Source of the DNA: Bacteroidota bacterium
GTDB taxonomy: Bacteria > Bacteroidota > Bacteroidia > Cytophagales > Cyclobacteriaceae
DNA: 64,000 nucleotides
Reading direction: 5' to 3'
NCBI GenBank assembly: GCA_018266395.1
Contig: JAFEAM010000038.1
Location: forward strand, 1 to 64,000
The position numbers and the translations under genes are program-made. This document shows positions 19,020 to 29,026 of the stretch, piece by piece; the first letter of the stretch is position 1, and every line of letters begins with the position of its first letter. Under the pieces are notes generated by a model, which saw nothing but the letters and a program-made list of their open reading frames with translations, was not told where the DNA came from and did no database searches.

Positions 19020-19928
19020 ATGAGCGATAGCGGTACTTTTTTACAAGTGTGGTACGTGGCCATGATTATTGGCGGTATCCTGGCTTGCAGTGTCGGTGTT
19101 ATAATTTTCCTGGTCCATAACTTTCGTGTTTCCGTCATCAAGGACTTCAAGGAGAAATATGACTATATCAATTTAAATGAGATCAAATGGTACAAGTTGG
19201 CATTCACAGCCATCGGTGTGGGCGTAGGCCTTTTCATCAATTTGTACGGCTCTGATCCAGCCAACCGACTCAATACAATTGGTGTCTGGTTTTTTGTCCG
19301 GCTGTTCTTCGGCATAGCGGGTGCAACACTGGTGGCATATGTGTCCGGCCTTATTTTGGAATTTTACTATCCCACCAGGCTGAATGAAAAGTTAAAGAAA
19401 TGGCGCTACATGCCCCGGATCAACCCCAAGACGGGCAACAAGATGCGATTGCTGTCTGAAGAAGAGGAGGATGTTCATCTGGATCTGGGACGCCAGGCGG
19501 AAGAGAACATTTTCTCAGTCGATTATGATGTGTGGATTGATGAGAAAACGAACGAAGTCAAAATAGAAAAATATCAAGGCCACCTGACGGCACTCCGCTG
19601 CAATAATTGCGGCTTCTACACCATGAGGGTGGTGAAGGAAGAAGTGGCCCAGGTGAATGAAGACGGCTCACCCAAGGAGATTCTCAAGCACTATCGTTGC
19701 TCTTACTGCAAGAATGTAAGAGCTACCGCCTTTATCGTTTCCAGAAAGGAGTCCGACGACTACAAGGAACTCAAGGAAATGAGCAAGCAGCGCAATACCA
19801 AAAATGTGGATATGATTAGAATTGAAATCCACTCCATCCTCAGCGGGAAGAAGTTCTACGAATTCCCCTCTGTGGAGCAGGCAAAGAAATTCCTGGAGAA
19901 TTTTGATTCGGACAAGAATCCCCAATGA
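19020..19928 (+). CDS. Membrane protein with C-terminal zinc ribbon, function unknown
   Basis: A 302-residue protein with three hydrophobic segments in the first 125 residues (about 10-36, 57-78 and 93-117) and a hydrophilic C-terminal two-thirds. The soluble part carries CNNCGF near residue 192 and CSYCKN near 227, a four-Cys zinc-ribbon-like site inside a beta-rich segment. The start MSDSGTFLQVWYVAM would place the N-terminus close to the membrane. I do not recognise a named family. It is followed after 50 bases by the tail-specific protease gene in the same direction, so a shared envelope role is possible but unsupported beyond proximity. Confidence 0.75.
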   Translation: MSDSGTFLQVWYVAMIIGGILACSVGVIIFLVHNFRVSVIKDFKEKYDYINLNEIKWYKLAFTAIGVGVGLFINLYGSDPANRLNTIGVWFFVRLFFGIAGATLVAYVSGLILEFYYPTRLNEKLKKWRYMPRINPKTGNKMRLLSEEEEDVHLDLGRQAEENIFSVDYDVWIDEKTNEVKIEKYQGHLTALRCNNCGFYTMRVVKEEVAQVNEDGSPKEILKHYRCSYCKNVRATAFIVSRKESDDYKELKEMSKQRNTKNVDMIRIEIHSILSGKKFYEFPSVEQAKKFLENFDSDKNPQ

Positions 19929-19978
19929 TGGCATTCAAATTGTTAGTAGGTAATCAGATCATTCAATAAAACATACAG

Positions 19979-22015
19979 ATGGTGAAGCGGGCATCGGGAC
20001 TGACACTATGGTTGCTATTGTCGGCAGGGTGGATATGGGCTGCCGGTCTTGATACAACGCGCATTGCCGCCAAACCTGTTTTTGGCAAGGAGGCCAGGAT
20101 CATCACCTACCTGCTGGATAATAATCACTACCGCAAGATCAGGTTTAATGACTCATTGTCTTCAGTGGTATTTGACCGCTACTTTGAAGAACTGGACAAC
20201 AGCAAGATGTATTTCACTGCTGCGGATCTTAAAGACTTTGAGCAATACCGTTATCGCATTGATGACCTGTGCAAGGTAGAGAATGTCACTCCGGCATTTG
20301 AGATTTACGCGCGTTTCCAGGAACGCTACCGTTCCCGCCTTAAAGATGTGATCACCCGTCTGGTGCCTCAGAACTTCGACTTTACAGTTGACGAATATTA
20401 TGAAACGGATCGCGACCATCTTCCCTGGGCCAAATCGAAGGAAGAGCTCGATGACATCTGGCGCAAGGCAGTGAAGAGCCAGGCCCTGAGCCTCAAACTC
20501 ACCGGTAAGAAACAGGAAGAAATCACCGATGTGCTGAAGAAGCGCTTCGAGCGCCTTTTAAAAACATACGACCAACTGAACAGCGAGGATGTGTTCAGCT
20601 ATTACATGAACTGCATCACGGAAGCCTACGATCCGCATACCAATTACCTGTCGCCAAAGGCTACCGACTTGTTCAAACAAAGCATGACCCTTTCGCTCGA
20701 AGGAATAGGGGCCAGGCTTCAGACTGAAAATGACTACACAAAGGTGGTGGAGATCATTCCGGGCGGACCTGCAGATAAATCCAAGCAACTGCATCCCAAT
20801 GATCTGATTTCTGGTGTCGCTCAGGGCATAGAAGGTGAGATGGTGGATGTCGTGGGCTGGAGGATTGATGAAGTAGTAAAACTGATTAAAGGTCCCAAGG
20901 GGACCATCGTTCGGCTTCAGGTACTGCCTGCGGCAACAGGAGTTAATGGCCCGCCCATAGTTCTCTCTTTTGTAAGGGAGAAAGTCAAACTGGAGGACCT
21001 CGCTGCAAAAAAGAAGGTGATCAGCTATTCTACCAATGGAAAGAACATGAAACTGGGAGTCATCACCCTTCCCAGCTTCTATATGGATTTCGATGCCTAC
21101 CAGAAAGGAGACAAGAATTACAGGAGCACGACAAGGGACGTAAAGAAGCTGATTGAGGAATTACAGACGGAAGGTGTGAATGGTATAGTCATGGACCTTC
21201 GCAACAACGGCGGCGGTTCCCTGGCGGAAGCTATCGACCTAACCGGGCTGTTCATAAAGGATGGCCCCGTGGTGCAGGTGAAGAGCTCAGACGATCGTGT
21301 ACAAGTGGGACTCGACGAAGACAAGCAGATAGAATACAACGGTCCTCTGGTGGTTCTCACCAACCGCTTCAGTGCATCGGCATCTGAAATCTTTGCCGGC
21401 GCGATCCAGGATTATCACAGGGGACTTGTCGTGGGTGAGTCAACATACGGAAAAGGAACTGTGCAGACAGTGATCGATCTTGATCGTTTTATCAAGGACA
21501 GTGACAAAGTGGGCGAGCTCAAGCTCACCTTCCAGAAGTTTTATCGCGTAACAGGCAGCAGTACCCAGCACAAAGGTGTTACTCCCGACGTACAGCTTCC
21601 CTCAGCGCTCTCACCTGAGCAGTTTGGTGAAAGTGCAAGCCCAAGCGCATTGCCATGGGATGTGATAAGGAAGGCAGATTATCAGTCGACAACGGATGTA
21701 AATGACAAACTGGTAGCCAGCATCAATAAGAACTACCAGGAGAGGCTGCAATTCGACCCATCCCTTAAGAAATATGCGGGAGAGATGGAGGGCGTAAGGA
21801 AAAACCTGAAGGAGACCCGCATATCCCTTAATGAGGTCAAGAGAAAGAAGGAGATGGACGAAGCGGAGAAGGAAAAATCTGCCAACACAAATCTGGATAC
21901 CAAGATCGGATCGAAGGAGGGTTTGAGTACAGATGACCTCTCCAAATTGAAGGATGAAGTTCTCCGTGAGGGCCTTCTGATCCTCAGCGAAATGGTCAAC
22001 AGCAGGATCGGATAA
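19979..22015 (+). CDS. prc: Carboxy-terminal processing (tail-specific) protease, S41 family
   Basis: A 678-residue protein with a signal peptide (WLLLSAGWIWAAG), matching the large periplasmic Prc/Tsp type in length. The order is an N-terminal helical domain (about 30-215), a PDZ domain (about 235-320, GIGARLQTEND...IIPGGPADKS), the S41 catalytic domain, and a C-terminal charged helical DUF3340-like tail. The Ser-Lys dyad is Ser467 in FSASASE and Lys492 in YGKGTVQ. It degrades or trims periplasmic proteins from their C-termini. It is convergent with the TraB/GumN gene, with 3 bases between the stops. Confidence 0.95.
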   Translation: MVKRASGLTLWLLLSAGWIWAAGLDTTRIAAKPVFGKEARIITYLLDNNHYRKIRFNDSLSSVVFDRYFEELDNSKMYFTAADLKDFEQYRYRIDDLCKVENVTPAFEIYARFQERYRSRLKDVITRLVPQNFDFTVDEYYETDRDHLPWAKSKEELDDIWRKAVKSQALSLKLTGKKQEEITDVLKKRFERLLKTYDQLNSEDVFSYYMNCITEAYDPHTNYLSPKATDLFKQSMTLSLEGIGARLQTENDYTKVVEIIPGGPADKSKQLHPNDLISGVAQGIEGEMVDVVGWRIDEVVKLIKGPKGTIVRLQVLPAATGVNGPPIVLSFVREKVKLEDLAAKKKVISYSTNGKNMKLGVITLPSFYMDFDAYQKGDKNYRSTTRDVKKLIEELQTEGVNGIVMDLRNNGGGSLAEAIDLTGLFIKDGPVVQVKSSDDRVQVGLDEDKQIEYNGPLVVLTNRFSASASEIFAGAIQDYHRGLVVGESTYGKGTVQTVIDLDRFIKDSDKVGELKLTFQKFYRVTGSSTQHKGVTPDVQLPSALSPEQFGESASPSALPWDVIRKADYQSTTDVNDKLVASINKNYQERLQFDPSLKKYAGEMEGVRKNLKETRISLNEVKRKKEMDEAEKEKSANTNLDTKIGSKEGLSTDDLSKLKDEVLREGLLILSEMVNSRIG

Positions 22016-22018
22016 GAA

Positions 22019-22885
22019 TCAATGCGTCAGGGTGATCGCCTTCAGCGTGTAGCCCATTTGTTCGAGAAGTTTAAGCAGCCCCTTTTCACCTTCCAGGTGG
22101 GAAACACCCACAGCTATAAACGACTGCTTGTCGTGCATCATCTTGTCAATTTTGGAGAGCCACTCTTCATTGCGCTTGTAATAGAACTCGTTGATGAATA
22201 CAGGATTGTCTTCCGTAGGGTGCAATGAATAATCGAAGACCGCGTTGAGGTCGCCCCGGAGGTAGGCAAATTCAATCTTACGGTACTCAGCCTTTTGGGT
22301 TTCAAAATTGTCGACACTGTGCAGGAGGGCAGTAACCTGGTCTTTCATGGGAAAGGCCTGGATGGCCTCCGCCTCCCTCTTGATAGGTTCCAGGCTGTAG
22401 GTCTTAAGTTTCAGATCCTTGGCCAGTTGCAGCAGTTCGATGTCATAATACTTCACCTCTTGTCCAAGGGCCATGCGGGTCATACTGATGGAAAGGGCAA
22501 GGGGGATGATCCTGGCATAGTCATGGTCAAAGGTGCTCCTCGCAATCTTGAATTCCGATTGAAAGAACCCAGCAACCTTATTATAGTCTTCGGCAGACAT
22601 TTCAGTTGCCAGCGATTTCCCCTTCGGGAAGTAAATGGCCTTGTTGAGCTCCATCTGGGCCTTATGGTCAACCTGGTCTTCGATGGCGAAGATTCTGCAT
22701 TTCTGCATGGCTTCCTTTGCCTCTTTGGGAACGTAAAACTGCTTTTCGCCGATAAACTTCAGGGTGCCCATCAGGTACGAGGGCGATTCGAGACCGTTTC
22801 CGCTGACTTCCCAAAGAATAGAGTTCTGTGCGTCAACCTTTTGCGCCAAAATCAGTATAAGAAGGGCGGGGAGGAATGCTTTCAT
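22019..22885 (-). CDS. TraB/GumN family protein
   Basis: A 288-residue exported protein (signal peptide, first 19 residues, ending KVDAQ). The N-terminal motif LWEVSGNGLESPSYLMGTLKF is the standard opening of TraB/GumN proteins, and the C-terminal FIAVGVSHLEGEKGLLKLL is the second hallmark, with the conserved G-x-x-H. The family is related to Tiki-type metalloproteases, whose two GxxH motifs bind metal. Here the first motif reads LMGTLKF, lacking the His usually found after GT, so peptidase activity is doubtful. No partner gene is obvious; it is convergent with prc. Confidence 0.86.
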   Translation of the reverse strand: MKAFLPALLILILAQKVDAQNSILWEVSGNGLESPSYLMGTLKFIGEKQFYVPKEAKEAMQKCRIFAIEDQVDHKAQMELNKAIYFPKGKSLATEMSAEDYNKVAGFFQSEFKIARSTFDHDYARIIPLALSISMTRMALGQEVKYYDIELLQLAKDLKLKTYSLEPIKREAEAIQAFPMKDQVTALLHSVDNFETQKAEYRKIEFAYLRGDLNAVFDYSLHPTEDNPVFINEFYYKRNEEWLSKIDKMMHDKQSFIAVGVSHLEGEKGLLKLLEQMGYTLKAITLTH

Positions 22886-23004
22886 AGGGTGGTGTTGAGT
22901 GGCAAATAAATGACAATTCAGTGAGAAATGGAAGAATGTAAAATCCCCTTCCGGCTGGGCAGGGCGACAACAATTTTGTTTACTTTAAGGCTTATTGATC
23001 GTTC

Positions 23005-26000
23005 ATGAGTGAGGAACTACTGAAGGCTATTGTCCAGCTTTTTGCCATCGTTGCCAAAGAGCGCATCACTGAGGACGAGCGTACCAACATCAAGGACTTT
23101 CTTTCCCTGCACCTCAACCAGGAATCGATTCGGTATTACCTCAACCTTTTCGACGAATTCGTAAAAGCCAATGCCAGGCTTGAATCAACCCAGCTGACCA
23201 ACGTGGACGAGGAGACCATCGAGTTTGTAGATGACTGGGCCAGGATCATGCAGATCGCCAAGAAGGTGAACCAGGCCCTCACCATGCAGCAGAAGGTGGT
23301 GCTGGTGGTTAAGATCATTGAGCTGGTCTTTGCAGATGGGCAGATTTCAGAGCGACAGGGTAATCTCATCTTCTATATAGGGGAAGCGCTGAAAATACCC
23401 CTGAAAGACCTGCAGGCGTTGCGCATGTTTGTGATCGGGCAGGATGTGGAAGACCTAAACCTGAAGAATATCCTCATTATCGATGAGGGGTTCGGTGAAT
23501 TCGAACATGAAGGTCCCCGGATCATCCAAAAAAACATGACGGGCCTGCTCGCCATCCTTCGCCTGCCTGACATTGAGACCTACTTCATCAAGTACCTTGG
23601 GATATCATCCCTGTTCCTCAACAGTCAACCGCTGAAAAGCCGCAAGGTGGATATCTTCCCAACCGGGTCTACCATACGTGGCAGCAAAATTGAGCCCATC
23701 TATTATAGCGATGTGGTATCGCGTTTCCTGACAAAGGAGTCTGATACGGATATCAGCTTCGTTGCCGAACATCTCTTCTACCACTTTAAGACCGGAAGGG
23801 CAGGGCTTCAGAATGTGACGATTTCGGAGAGGGGCGGAAAGCTTATTGGATTGATGGGCGCAAGCGGTTCAGGGAAATCCACGCTTCTCAATGTACTGAA
23901 TGGTGCAGAAAAACCTTCCAGTGGAAGGGTCCTGATCAATGGCGTGGACATCCACGTGCATCCTGAAAAAGTGGAAGGGATTATCGGATTCATCCCGCAG
24001 GATGACCTGCTGATGGAAGATCTGACAGTTTTCGAAAACCTGTACTTCGCGGCACGGCTGTGTTTTGGCAACAAGACGCATGCGGAGTTGGTAGAGCGTG
24101 TTGAGAAAGTCCTGGTAAGCCTTGGGCTTGCAGAGACAAAGAACCTGAAGGTGGGATCACCTCTCGAAAAGACAATCAGCGGTGGCCAACGGAAGCGCCT
24201 CAATATCGGTCTGGAACTGTTGCGGGAGCCTACCATACTTTTTGTGGATGAACCCACCTCCGGCCTTTCGTCGAGAGATTCTGAAAATATAATGGACCTG
24301 CTCAAGGAACTTGCCTTGAGAGGCAAAATGATTTTTGTGGTGATCCACCAGCCGTCCTCCGACATCTTCAAGATGTTTGATACCCTCATCATCCTGGATG
24401 TGGGCGGCTTCCAGATCTATTACGGCAACCCGGTCGAATCGGTCAATTACTTCCAGGACATTGTCAACGCGGCCTCCAAGTCGCCGGGCGCATGCCCTGA
24501 ATGCGGCAACATCAACCCGGAACAGATATTCAATATTATAGAGACCCGCGTTGTGAACGAGTTCGGTCGATTCACCAACACGAGAAAGATCTCTCCCGGA
24601 CAATGGTACCAGTATTTCAAGAAACGCCAGAAGATCCAGCGTGTGGAGGAAGTGACCACACCGCTGCCGGTCACCCAAAAGATTCCCAATTGGGTGAGTC
24701 AGTTGCTGGTGTTCATCAACAGGGACATGTTGTCGAAAGTGGCCAACCGTCAGTACATGGCCTTCACCTTCCTGCTGGCACCCATACTGGCCTTGTTCAT
24801 CGCATACTTTGTAAAGTACAACGAGATACCAGAGGACGGATCCTACACTTATACCTTTTTCAAGAACGCCAATATCCCTGTGTACTTCTTCATGAGTGTT
24901 GTGGTGGCCCTGTTCGTAGGACTCATCATCAGTGCAGAGGAAGTCTTCAGGGACCGAAAGATCCTGAAGCGTGAGCAGTTCCTCCATTTGAGCCGCAGTA
25001 GCTACCTGATTTCCAAGATTATCATCTTGTTTTCCATTTCCGCCATCCAGACCATCACTTTTATTATGGTCGGAAGTCTTGTACTGGAAATACCGTTTAC
25101 TGAGCTGCGTTATTGGTGGATATTGTTCTCCTGCGCCTGTTTCGCCAATGTGTTGGGATTAAATATTTCATCAGCATTTGATTCGGCAGTTGCGATATAC
25201 ATCCTGATTCCTGTGCTGGTGATTCCGCAGTTGCTGATGAGTGGCGTGGTGATTCCGTTCGATCAGTTTAATCCCAAAGTAGGAAAGCCTAATTCAATTC
25301 CGGTAATGGGAGAAGTTATGGTATCCCGCTGGGCTTTCGAAGCCTTCATGGTAACTCAGTTCAAGGACAATCCCTACCGGAAGCAACTGTATCCCTACGA
25401 ACAAATGAGAAATATCTCCAGCTTTAAACGACGCTATCTCATCAGTCAGCTGAACACAAGGGTTTCCTATCTGAGACTTAACCGGGGCCATTGGAATGAC
25501 CCCAGTCATGAAGGAGTGGTGGATGCGACTAACATTCTAAGAAATGAGATTGGTAAGGAGCTGCAAATCCTGGGTGCCTCACACTTTCCTGATGTAGACA
25601 ACCTCAGACCTGGTAAACTAAATGAGGCGGTATTGCAGAGGACTGACTCCTTTGTGTTGCGACTGAGGCAATTTTATGAAAGGCGTGAGAATCGCGCAGT
25701 CCAACAGTTGGACACCATCAATGGTAACCGGGCAAGCACACCTGAGAAGGCGGCGGCCTGGTCCAAAATGAAGCTTCAATATGAAAACGAGGCCGTTGAC
25801 GATTGGGTGGAAAACAAAAAGAGCCCTACACGTATTGTAAGCCATGAAGGCCACCTTGTTCAGAAGTATGATATCATCTATCTGGAAGATCTTTTCCCGG
25901 ATAATTTTTTAGACTTCAGAGCGCCGTTTTATTCGCCAATCAAACACTTTGGTGGAAGGATTTACGATACTTTCTATTTCAATATTGCCGTGATTTGGTC

Positions 26001-26106
26001 GATGACCATTGCATTCTATCTTGCCCTTCATTTCGATTTGCTGAAGAAACTGGTCCATGGACTCGAAACACGGAGAAAATACCGCATGCGGAAGGGCAAC
26101 TCGTAA
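23005..26106 (+). CDS. ABCG-type ABC transporter, fused ATPase and permease with TerB-like N-terminal extension
   Basis: A 1033-residue half-transporter. Residues 1-270 form a helical extension with a TerB-like acidic turn (FADGQISERQGN near 110). The ATPase follows: Walker A GASGSGKST near 287, Q-loop FIPQDDLL, signature ISGGQRKRLNIG near 391 and Walker B ILFVDEPTSGL with the H-loop VIHQPSS. A CPECGN motif near 495 hints at a metal or structural knuckle. About six membrane helices begin near 575; between the fifth and sixth lies a charged segment of roughly 230 residues (about 770-990) facing the periplasm. The ATPase-before-permease order and motifs fit the ABCG/White group. The substrate is unknown. 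Confidence 0.9.
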   Translation: MSEELLKAIVQLFAIVAKERITEDERTNIKDFLSLHLNQESIRYYLNLFDEFVKANARLESTQLTNVDEETIEFVDDWARIMQIAKKVNQALTMQQKVVLVVKIIELVFADGQISERQGNLIFYIGEALKIPLKDLQALRMFVIGQDVEDLNLKNILIIDEGFGEFEHEGPRIIQKNMTGLLAILRLPDIETYFIKYLGISSLFLNSQPLKSRKVDIFPTGSTIRGSKIEPIYYSDVVSRFLTKESDTDISFVAEHLFYHFKTGRAGLQNVTISERGGKLIGLMGASGSGKSTLLNVLNGAEKPSSGRVLINGVDIHVHPEKVEGIIGFIPQDDLLMEDLTVFENLYFAARLCFGNKTHAELVERVEKVLVSLGLAETKNLKVGSPLEKTISGGQRKRLNIGLELLREPTILFVDEPTSGLSSRDSENIMDLLKELALRGKMIFVVIHQPSSDIFKMFDTLIILDVGGFQIYYGNPVESVNYFQDIVNAASKSPGACPECGNINPEQIFNIIETRVVNEFGRFTNTRKISPGQWYQYFKKRQKIQRVEEVTTPLPVTQKIPNWVSQLLVFINRDMLSKVANRQYMAFTFLLAPILALFIAYFVKYNEIPEDGSYTYTFFKNANIPVYFFMSVVVALFVGLIISAEEVFRDRKILKREQFLHLSRSSYLISKIIILFSISAIQTITFIMVGSLVLEIPFTELRYWWILFSCACFANVLGLNISSAFDSAVAIYILIPVLVIPQLLMSGVVIPFDQFNPKVGKPNSIPVMGEVMVSRWAFEAFMVTQFKDNPYRKQLYPYEQMRNISSFKRRYLISQLNTRVSYLRLNRGHWNDPSHEGVVDATNILRNEIGKELQILGASHFPDVDNLRPGKLNEAVLQRTDSFVLRLRQFYERRENRAVQQLDTINGNRASTPEKAAAWSKMKLQYENEAVDDWVENKKSPTRIVSHEGHLVQKYDIIYLEDLFPDNFLDFRAPFYSPIKHFGGRIYDTFYFNIAVIWSMTIAFYLALHFDLLKKLVHGLETRRKYRMRKGNS

Positions 26107-26151
26107 TCGAACATTCCGTTTAGCCATTCACTCTTAACACCTGCCTTAATT

Positions 26152-26571
26152 ATGAAATATTTCAACTACGCATTTCTCATCGGACTTATTATTCTGTCTG
26201 CCTGCTCAACCAGGCACAAGGAACCTGCCGATACTGATGAATGGGTCGCCATGGACACCTTTCACATGCTGATGGCAGAAGCCTTTCACCCGTTTAAGGA
26301 TTCTGCCAACCTGGAGCCGGCCAAGGCTGGGGCTGAAGAACTGGCCAAGGGTGCCGCAGCATTTGCATCTGCGGAACTTCCCGAAAAGGTCAACAACGAT
26401 GATGTGCGCAAGCAGTTGGAGGACCTTCGCAATTCTGCAAGGGCATTTGCAGATGAAGTAAACCAAAATGCACCTGACAGTGTTCTTTCCAAAGATCTCG
26501 AAGCACTCCATGAGAAATTCCATCATATCACTGAAGCATGGCATAAGGAAGAAGGAGAGCACCAGCACTAA
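26152..26571 (+). CDS. Small putative lipoprotein, helical, His-rich C-terminus
   Basis: A 139-residue protein with a Spase II signal (lipobox LSAC, Cys19). The mature part is almost entirely helical and rich in Ala, Glu and Lys, ending in HHITEAWHKEEGEHQH. The pattern suggests a four-helix-bundle periplasmic protein. The C-terminal His cluster could bind metal but this is only suggestive. It lies 45 bases after the ABC transporter gene and 6 bases before the deacetylase gene. No named family is recognised. Confidence 0.75.
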   Translation: MKYFNYAFLIGLIILSACSTRHKEPADTDEWVAMDTFHMLMAEAFHPFKDSANLEPAKAGAEELAKGAAAFASAELPEKVNNDDVRKQLEDLRNSARAFADEVNQNAPDSVLSKDLEALHEKFHHITEAWHKEEGEHQH

Positions 26572-26577
26572 TCACCC

Positions 26578-27480
26578 ATGCTGAAGGTTGCATGGTCACC
26601 GGCTTACGTACTTCCGCTGCCGCCTCATCACCGTTTTCCGATGAGCAAGTATGAAGTACTTCCCCAGCAGCTTCTTCATGAGGGCACTCTCCATTCAGAA
26701 AACTTCTTTGAGCCGGTAGCGCTGACAGATGATCAGATTCATCAGGTACACGACAAAGATTACTGGAGCCGGCTGAAGTCCCTTTCGCTTACCGCCCAGG
26801 AAACAAGACGTACAGGCTTTCCGCTTAGCGAAGACCTCGTCAACCGGGAGAAGCTTATCTGCGGAGGAACGGTCATGTGCACAGAATATGCCCTCCAATA
26901 TGGCGTGGCCATGAACATAGCCGGCGGCACCCATCATGCGTTTGTGGGCAGAGGTGAAGGATTCTGCCTCTTGAATGACATAGCCCTGGGGGCCCGACAT
27001 CTGCTGGACCACAAACTGGCGGGCAAGATTCTCGTCGTTGATCTGGATGTACACCAGGGCAATGGCACTGCCAGCATCTTCAGCAATGAGCCGGCAGTAT
27101 TTACCTTCAGCATGCATGGCGCCAACAACTATCCCCTGAAGAAGGAATCATCAGACCTTGATATCGGATTGGCCGACGGAACATCAGATGCGCTCTACCT
27201 GTCCATTCTGGAGTCAAATCTTAACACACTGATGGAGCGCGTACGGCCTGACTTCATCTTCTATCAGTCGGGTGTGGATATACTGGATACCGATCAGTTG
27301 GGCCGCCTACGCGTGAGCAGGCAGGGTTGCAAACGGAGGGATGAAATGGTATTCCGCATCGCCCGTGAGGGGAAGGTTCCTGTGGTGGCCAGCATGGGAG
27401 GAGGGTATTCCAGGGACTTCAAAGACATCATAGAGGCACACGCGAATACCTATCGTATAGCACAGGAGGTTTTCTTTTGA
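26578..27480 (+). CDS. Histone-deacetylase-like (arginase/deacetylase fold) enzyme
   Basis: A 300-residue protein of the class I/II HDAC superfamily. The active-site pair His119-His120 stands in NIAGGTHHAF, the zinc ligands are Asp157 and His159 in VVDLDVHQGNGT and the later Asp in DILDTDQLG, and the glycine-rich loop is ASMGGGYS near 280. Bacterial members act on acetylated small amines (acetoin-type or polyamine) or on acetyl-lysine; the sequence does not decide between them. The length fits the compact bacterial AcuC-like group. It follows the lipoprotein gene after 6 bases and precedes the transporter gene by 36 bases. Confidence 0.9.
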   Translation: MLKVAWSPAYVLPLPPHHRFPMSKYEVLPQQLLHEGTLHSENFFEPVALTDDQIHQVHDKDYWSRLKSLSLTAQETRRTGFPLSEDLVNREKLICGGTVMCTEYALQYGVAMNIAGGTHHAFVGRGEGFCLLNDIALGARHLLDHKLAGKILVVDLDVHQGNGTASIFSNEPAVFTFSMHGANNYPLKKESSDLDIGLADGTSDALYLSILESNLNTLMERVRPDFIFYQSGVDILDTDQLGRLRVSRQGCKRRDEMVFRIAREGKVPVVASMGGGYSRDFKDIIEAHANTYRIAQEVFF

Positions 27481-27516
27481 TTCAAAATCTTATCTTTCAA
27501 GGGTGAACTTAAACCT

Positions 27517-29013
27517 ATGAGCAAGCATCACCCGGACCAGGAGAAAAAGAGTCTTTGGTTTGTCATCACCGCTTCGTCTGTCGGCACCCTGATCGAATGG
27601 TACGACTTCTTCATCTTCGGAAGTCTCGCGACCATCCTGTCGGAACAGTTCTTCCCCAAAACCAATCCTACTGCTGCCTTCCTCTCCACGTTGGCCACAT
27701 TTGCAGCGGGCTTTATCGTGAGGCCGTTCGGTGCGGTATTCTTTGGAAGACTAGGAGACCTGGTTGGCAGGAAGTACACATTCCTTGTCACCCTTATCCT
27801 GATGGGCGGGTCTACTTGCGCAATTGGGTTAGTGCCTGGCTACGAACAGATCGGTCTGGCAGCGCCTGTCCTGGTGCTTTTGCTGCGGCTGGTGCAGGGT
27901 CTCGCACTTGGCGGTGAATATGGAGGCGCAGCTACCTATGTGGCAGAACATTCCCCCGACGATAGGCGGGGTTATTATACCAGCTTCATCCAGACTACGG
28001 CAACGCTGGGATTCTTTGTTTCATTGGGTGTAATCCTGACCGTGAGGCAATCCATGGGGGTAAGCGTATTCAATGAGTGGGGGTGGCGCATTCCCTTCCT
28101 GCTGTCCGCTTTCCTCGTGGCAGTTTCCATTTATATCCGAATGAAGATGCAGGAGAGTCCGCTCTTCGCGAAAATCAAGGCTGAAGGGAAGACGTCTGCA
28201 AATCCGCTTAAGGAGAGTTTTGGCAAGAAAGAAAATCTGAAGCTCGTATTACTGGCTCTTTTTGGCGCAACCGCCGGTCAGGGTGTCGTATGGTACACAG
28301 GTCAGTTTTATGCGCTTACGTTTATACAGAAGACCTGTAACATTGAATTTGTACAATCCTATCAGATCGTCTCCATCGCGTTGCTGGTGGCAACGCCATT
28401 GTTTGTTTTCTTTGGCCACCTCTCAGACCGGGCGGGAAGGAAGTACATCATGATGTTCGGAATTTTGCTTGGCGTGATTGGTTATCGGCCTATCTATCGG
28501 GAGATGCTCAAATTGGGTGACCTGAACGCCAAGGTTGAAATCCCTGAAGCAAAGAACATCTCCAGGACCACCACGGCAGGGTCATCCGAGGTCACCATCA
28601 CCAATCATTATTTCTTTACAGATGGAACGCAGGTGAATGAAGTCTTGAAAGAGGACCGGGATGGAAAGACACTAGTTCCCGCCAAACGGGAAACCGTACT
28701 GGCCAAAGAAGGATTCATCTGGATGACGATTTGGGTATTCGTGCAGGTGGTATTCGTAACCATGGCTTATGGCCCCATCGCGGCATTCCTTGTGGAAATG
28801 TTCCCCACCCGGATTCGTTATACCTCCATGTCGTTGCCTTATCACATCGGTAATGGTGTATTTGGCGGACTGACGCCTTTTATCGCCGTGTGGCTTTCCG
28901 GCATCAGCAAGGATCCGCTCGTAGGACTCTGGTATCCGATTATCGTGGCAGCCATCACGTTTGTGATTGGTATCATTTACCTCAAGAAGAAAGTACCCAA
29001 ACATGTGGACTGA
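27517..29013 (+). CDS. MFS transporter, metabolite:proton symporter (MHS) type
   Basis: A 498-residue protein with twelve predicted membrane helices. The opening SSVGTLIEWYDFFIFG and the loop GRLGDLVGRKYTF are typical of the MHS group, which includes ProP and KgtP-like carriers, and RLVQGLALGGEYGGA marks helix 4-5. A second RAGRKY loop lies near 305. Between helices 8-9 and 10 there is a polar insert of roughly 70 residues (about 330-400, TTTAGSSEVTITNHYFF...) not found in E. coli ProP-type proteins. The likely substrate is a compatible solute or organic acid. It is encoded 13 bases before ligD. Confidence 0.88.
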   Translation: MSKHHPDQEKKSLWFVITASSVGTLIEWYDFFIFGSLATILSEQFFPKTNPTAAFLSTLATFAAGFIVRPFGAVFFGRLGDLVGRKYTFLVTLILMGGSTCAIGLVPGYEQIGLAAPVLVLLLRLVQGLALGGEYGGAATYVAEHSPDDRRGYYTSFIQTTATLGFFVSLGVILTVRQSMGVSVFNEWGWRIPFLLSAFLVAVSIYIRMKMQESPLFAKIKAEGKTSANPLKESFGKKENLKLVLLALFGATAGQGVVWYTGQFYALTFIQKTCNIEFVQSYQIVSIALLVATPLFVFFGHLSDRAGRKYIMMFGILLGVIGYRPIYREMLKLGDLNAKVEIPEAKNISRTTTAGSSEVTITNHYFFTDGTQVNEVLKEDRDGKTLVPAKRETVLAKEGFIWMTIWVFVQVVFVTMAYGPIAAFLVEMFPTRIRYTSMSLPYHIGNGVFGGLTPFIAVWLSGISKDPLVGLWYPIIVAAITFVIGIIYLKKKVPKHVD

Positions 29014-29026
29014 CGCGTCGGTCTGA

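Noticed and set aside
24157-24987. 276-codon minus-strand frame inside the ABC transporter gene
   Set aside because: Overlaps essential ATPase motifs on the other strand; His/Gln/Arg-rich product without family features.
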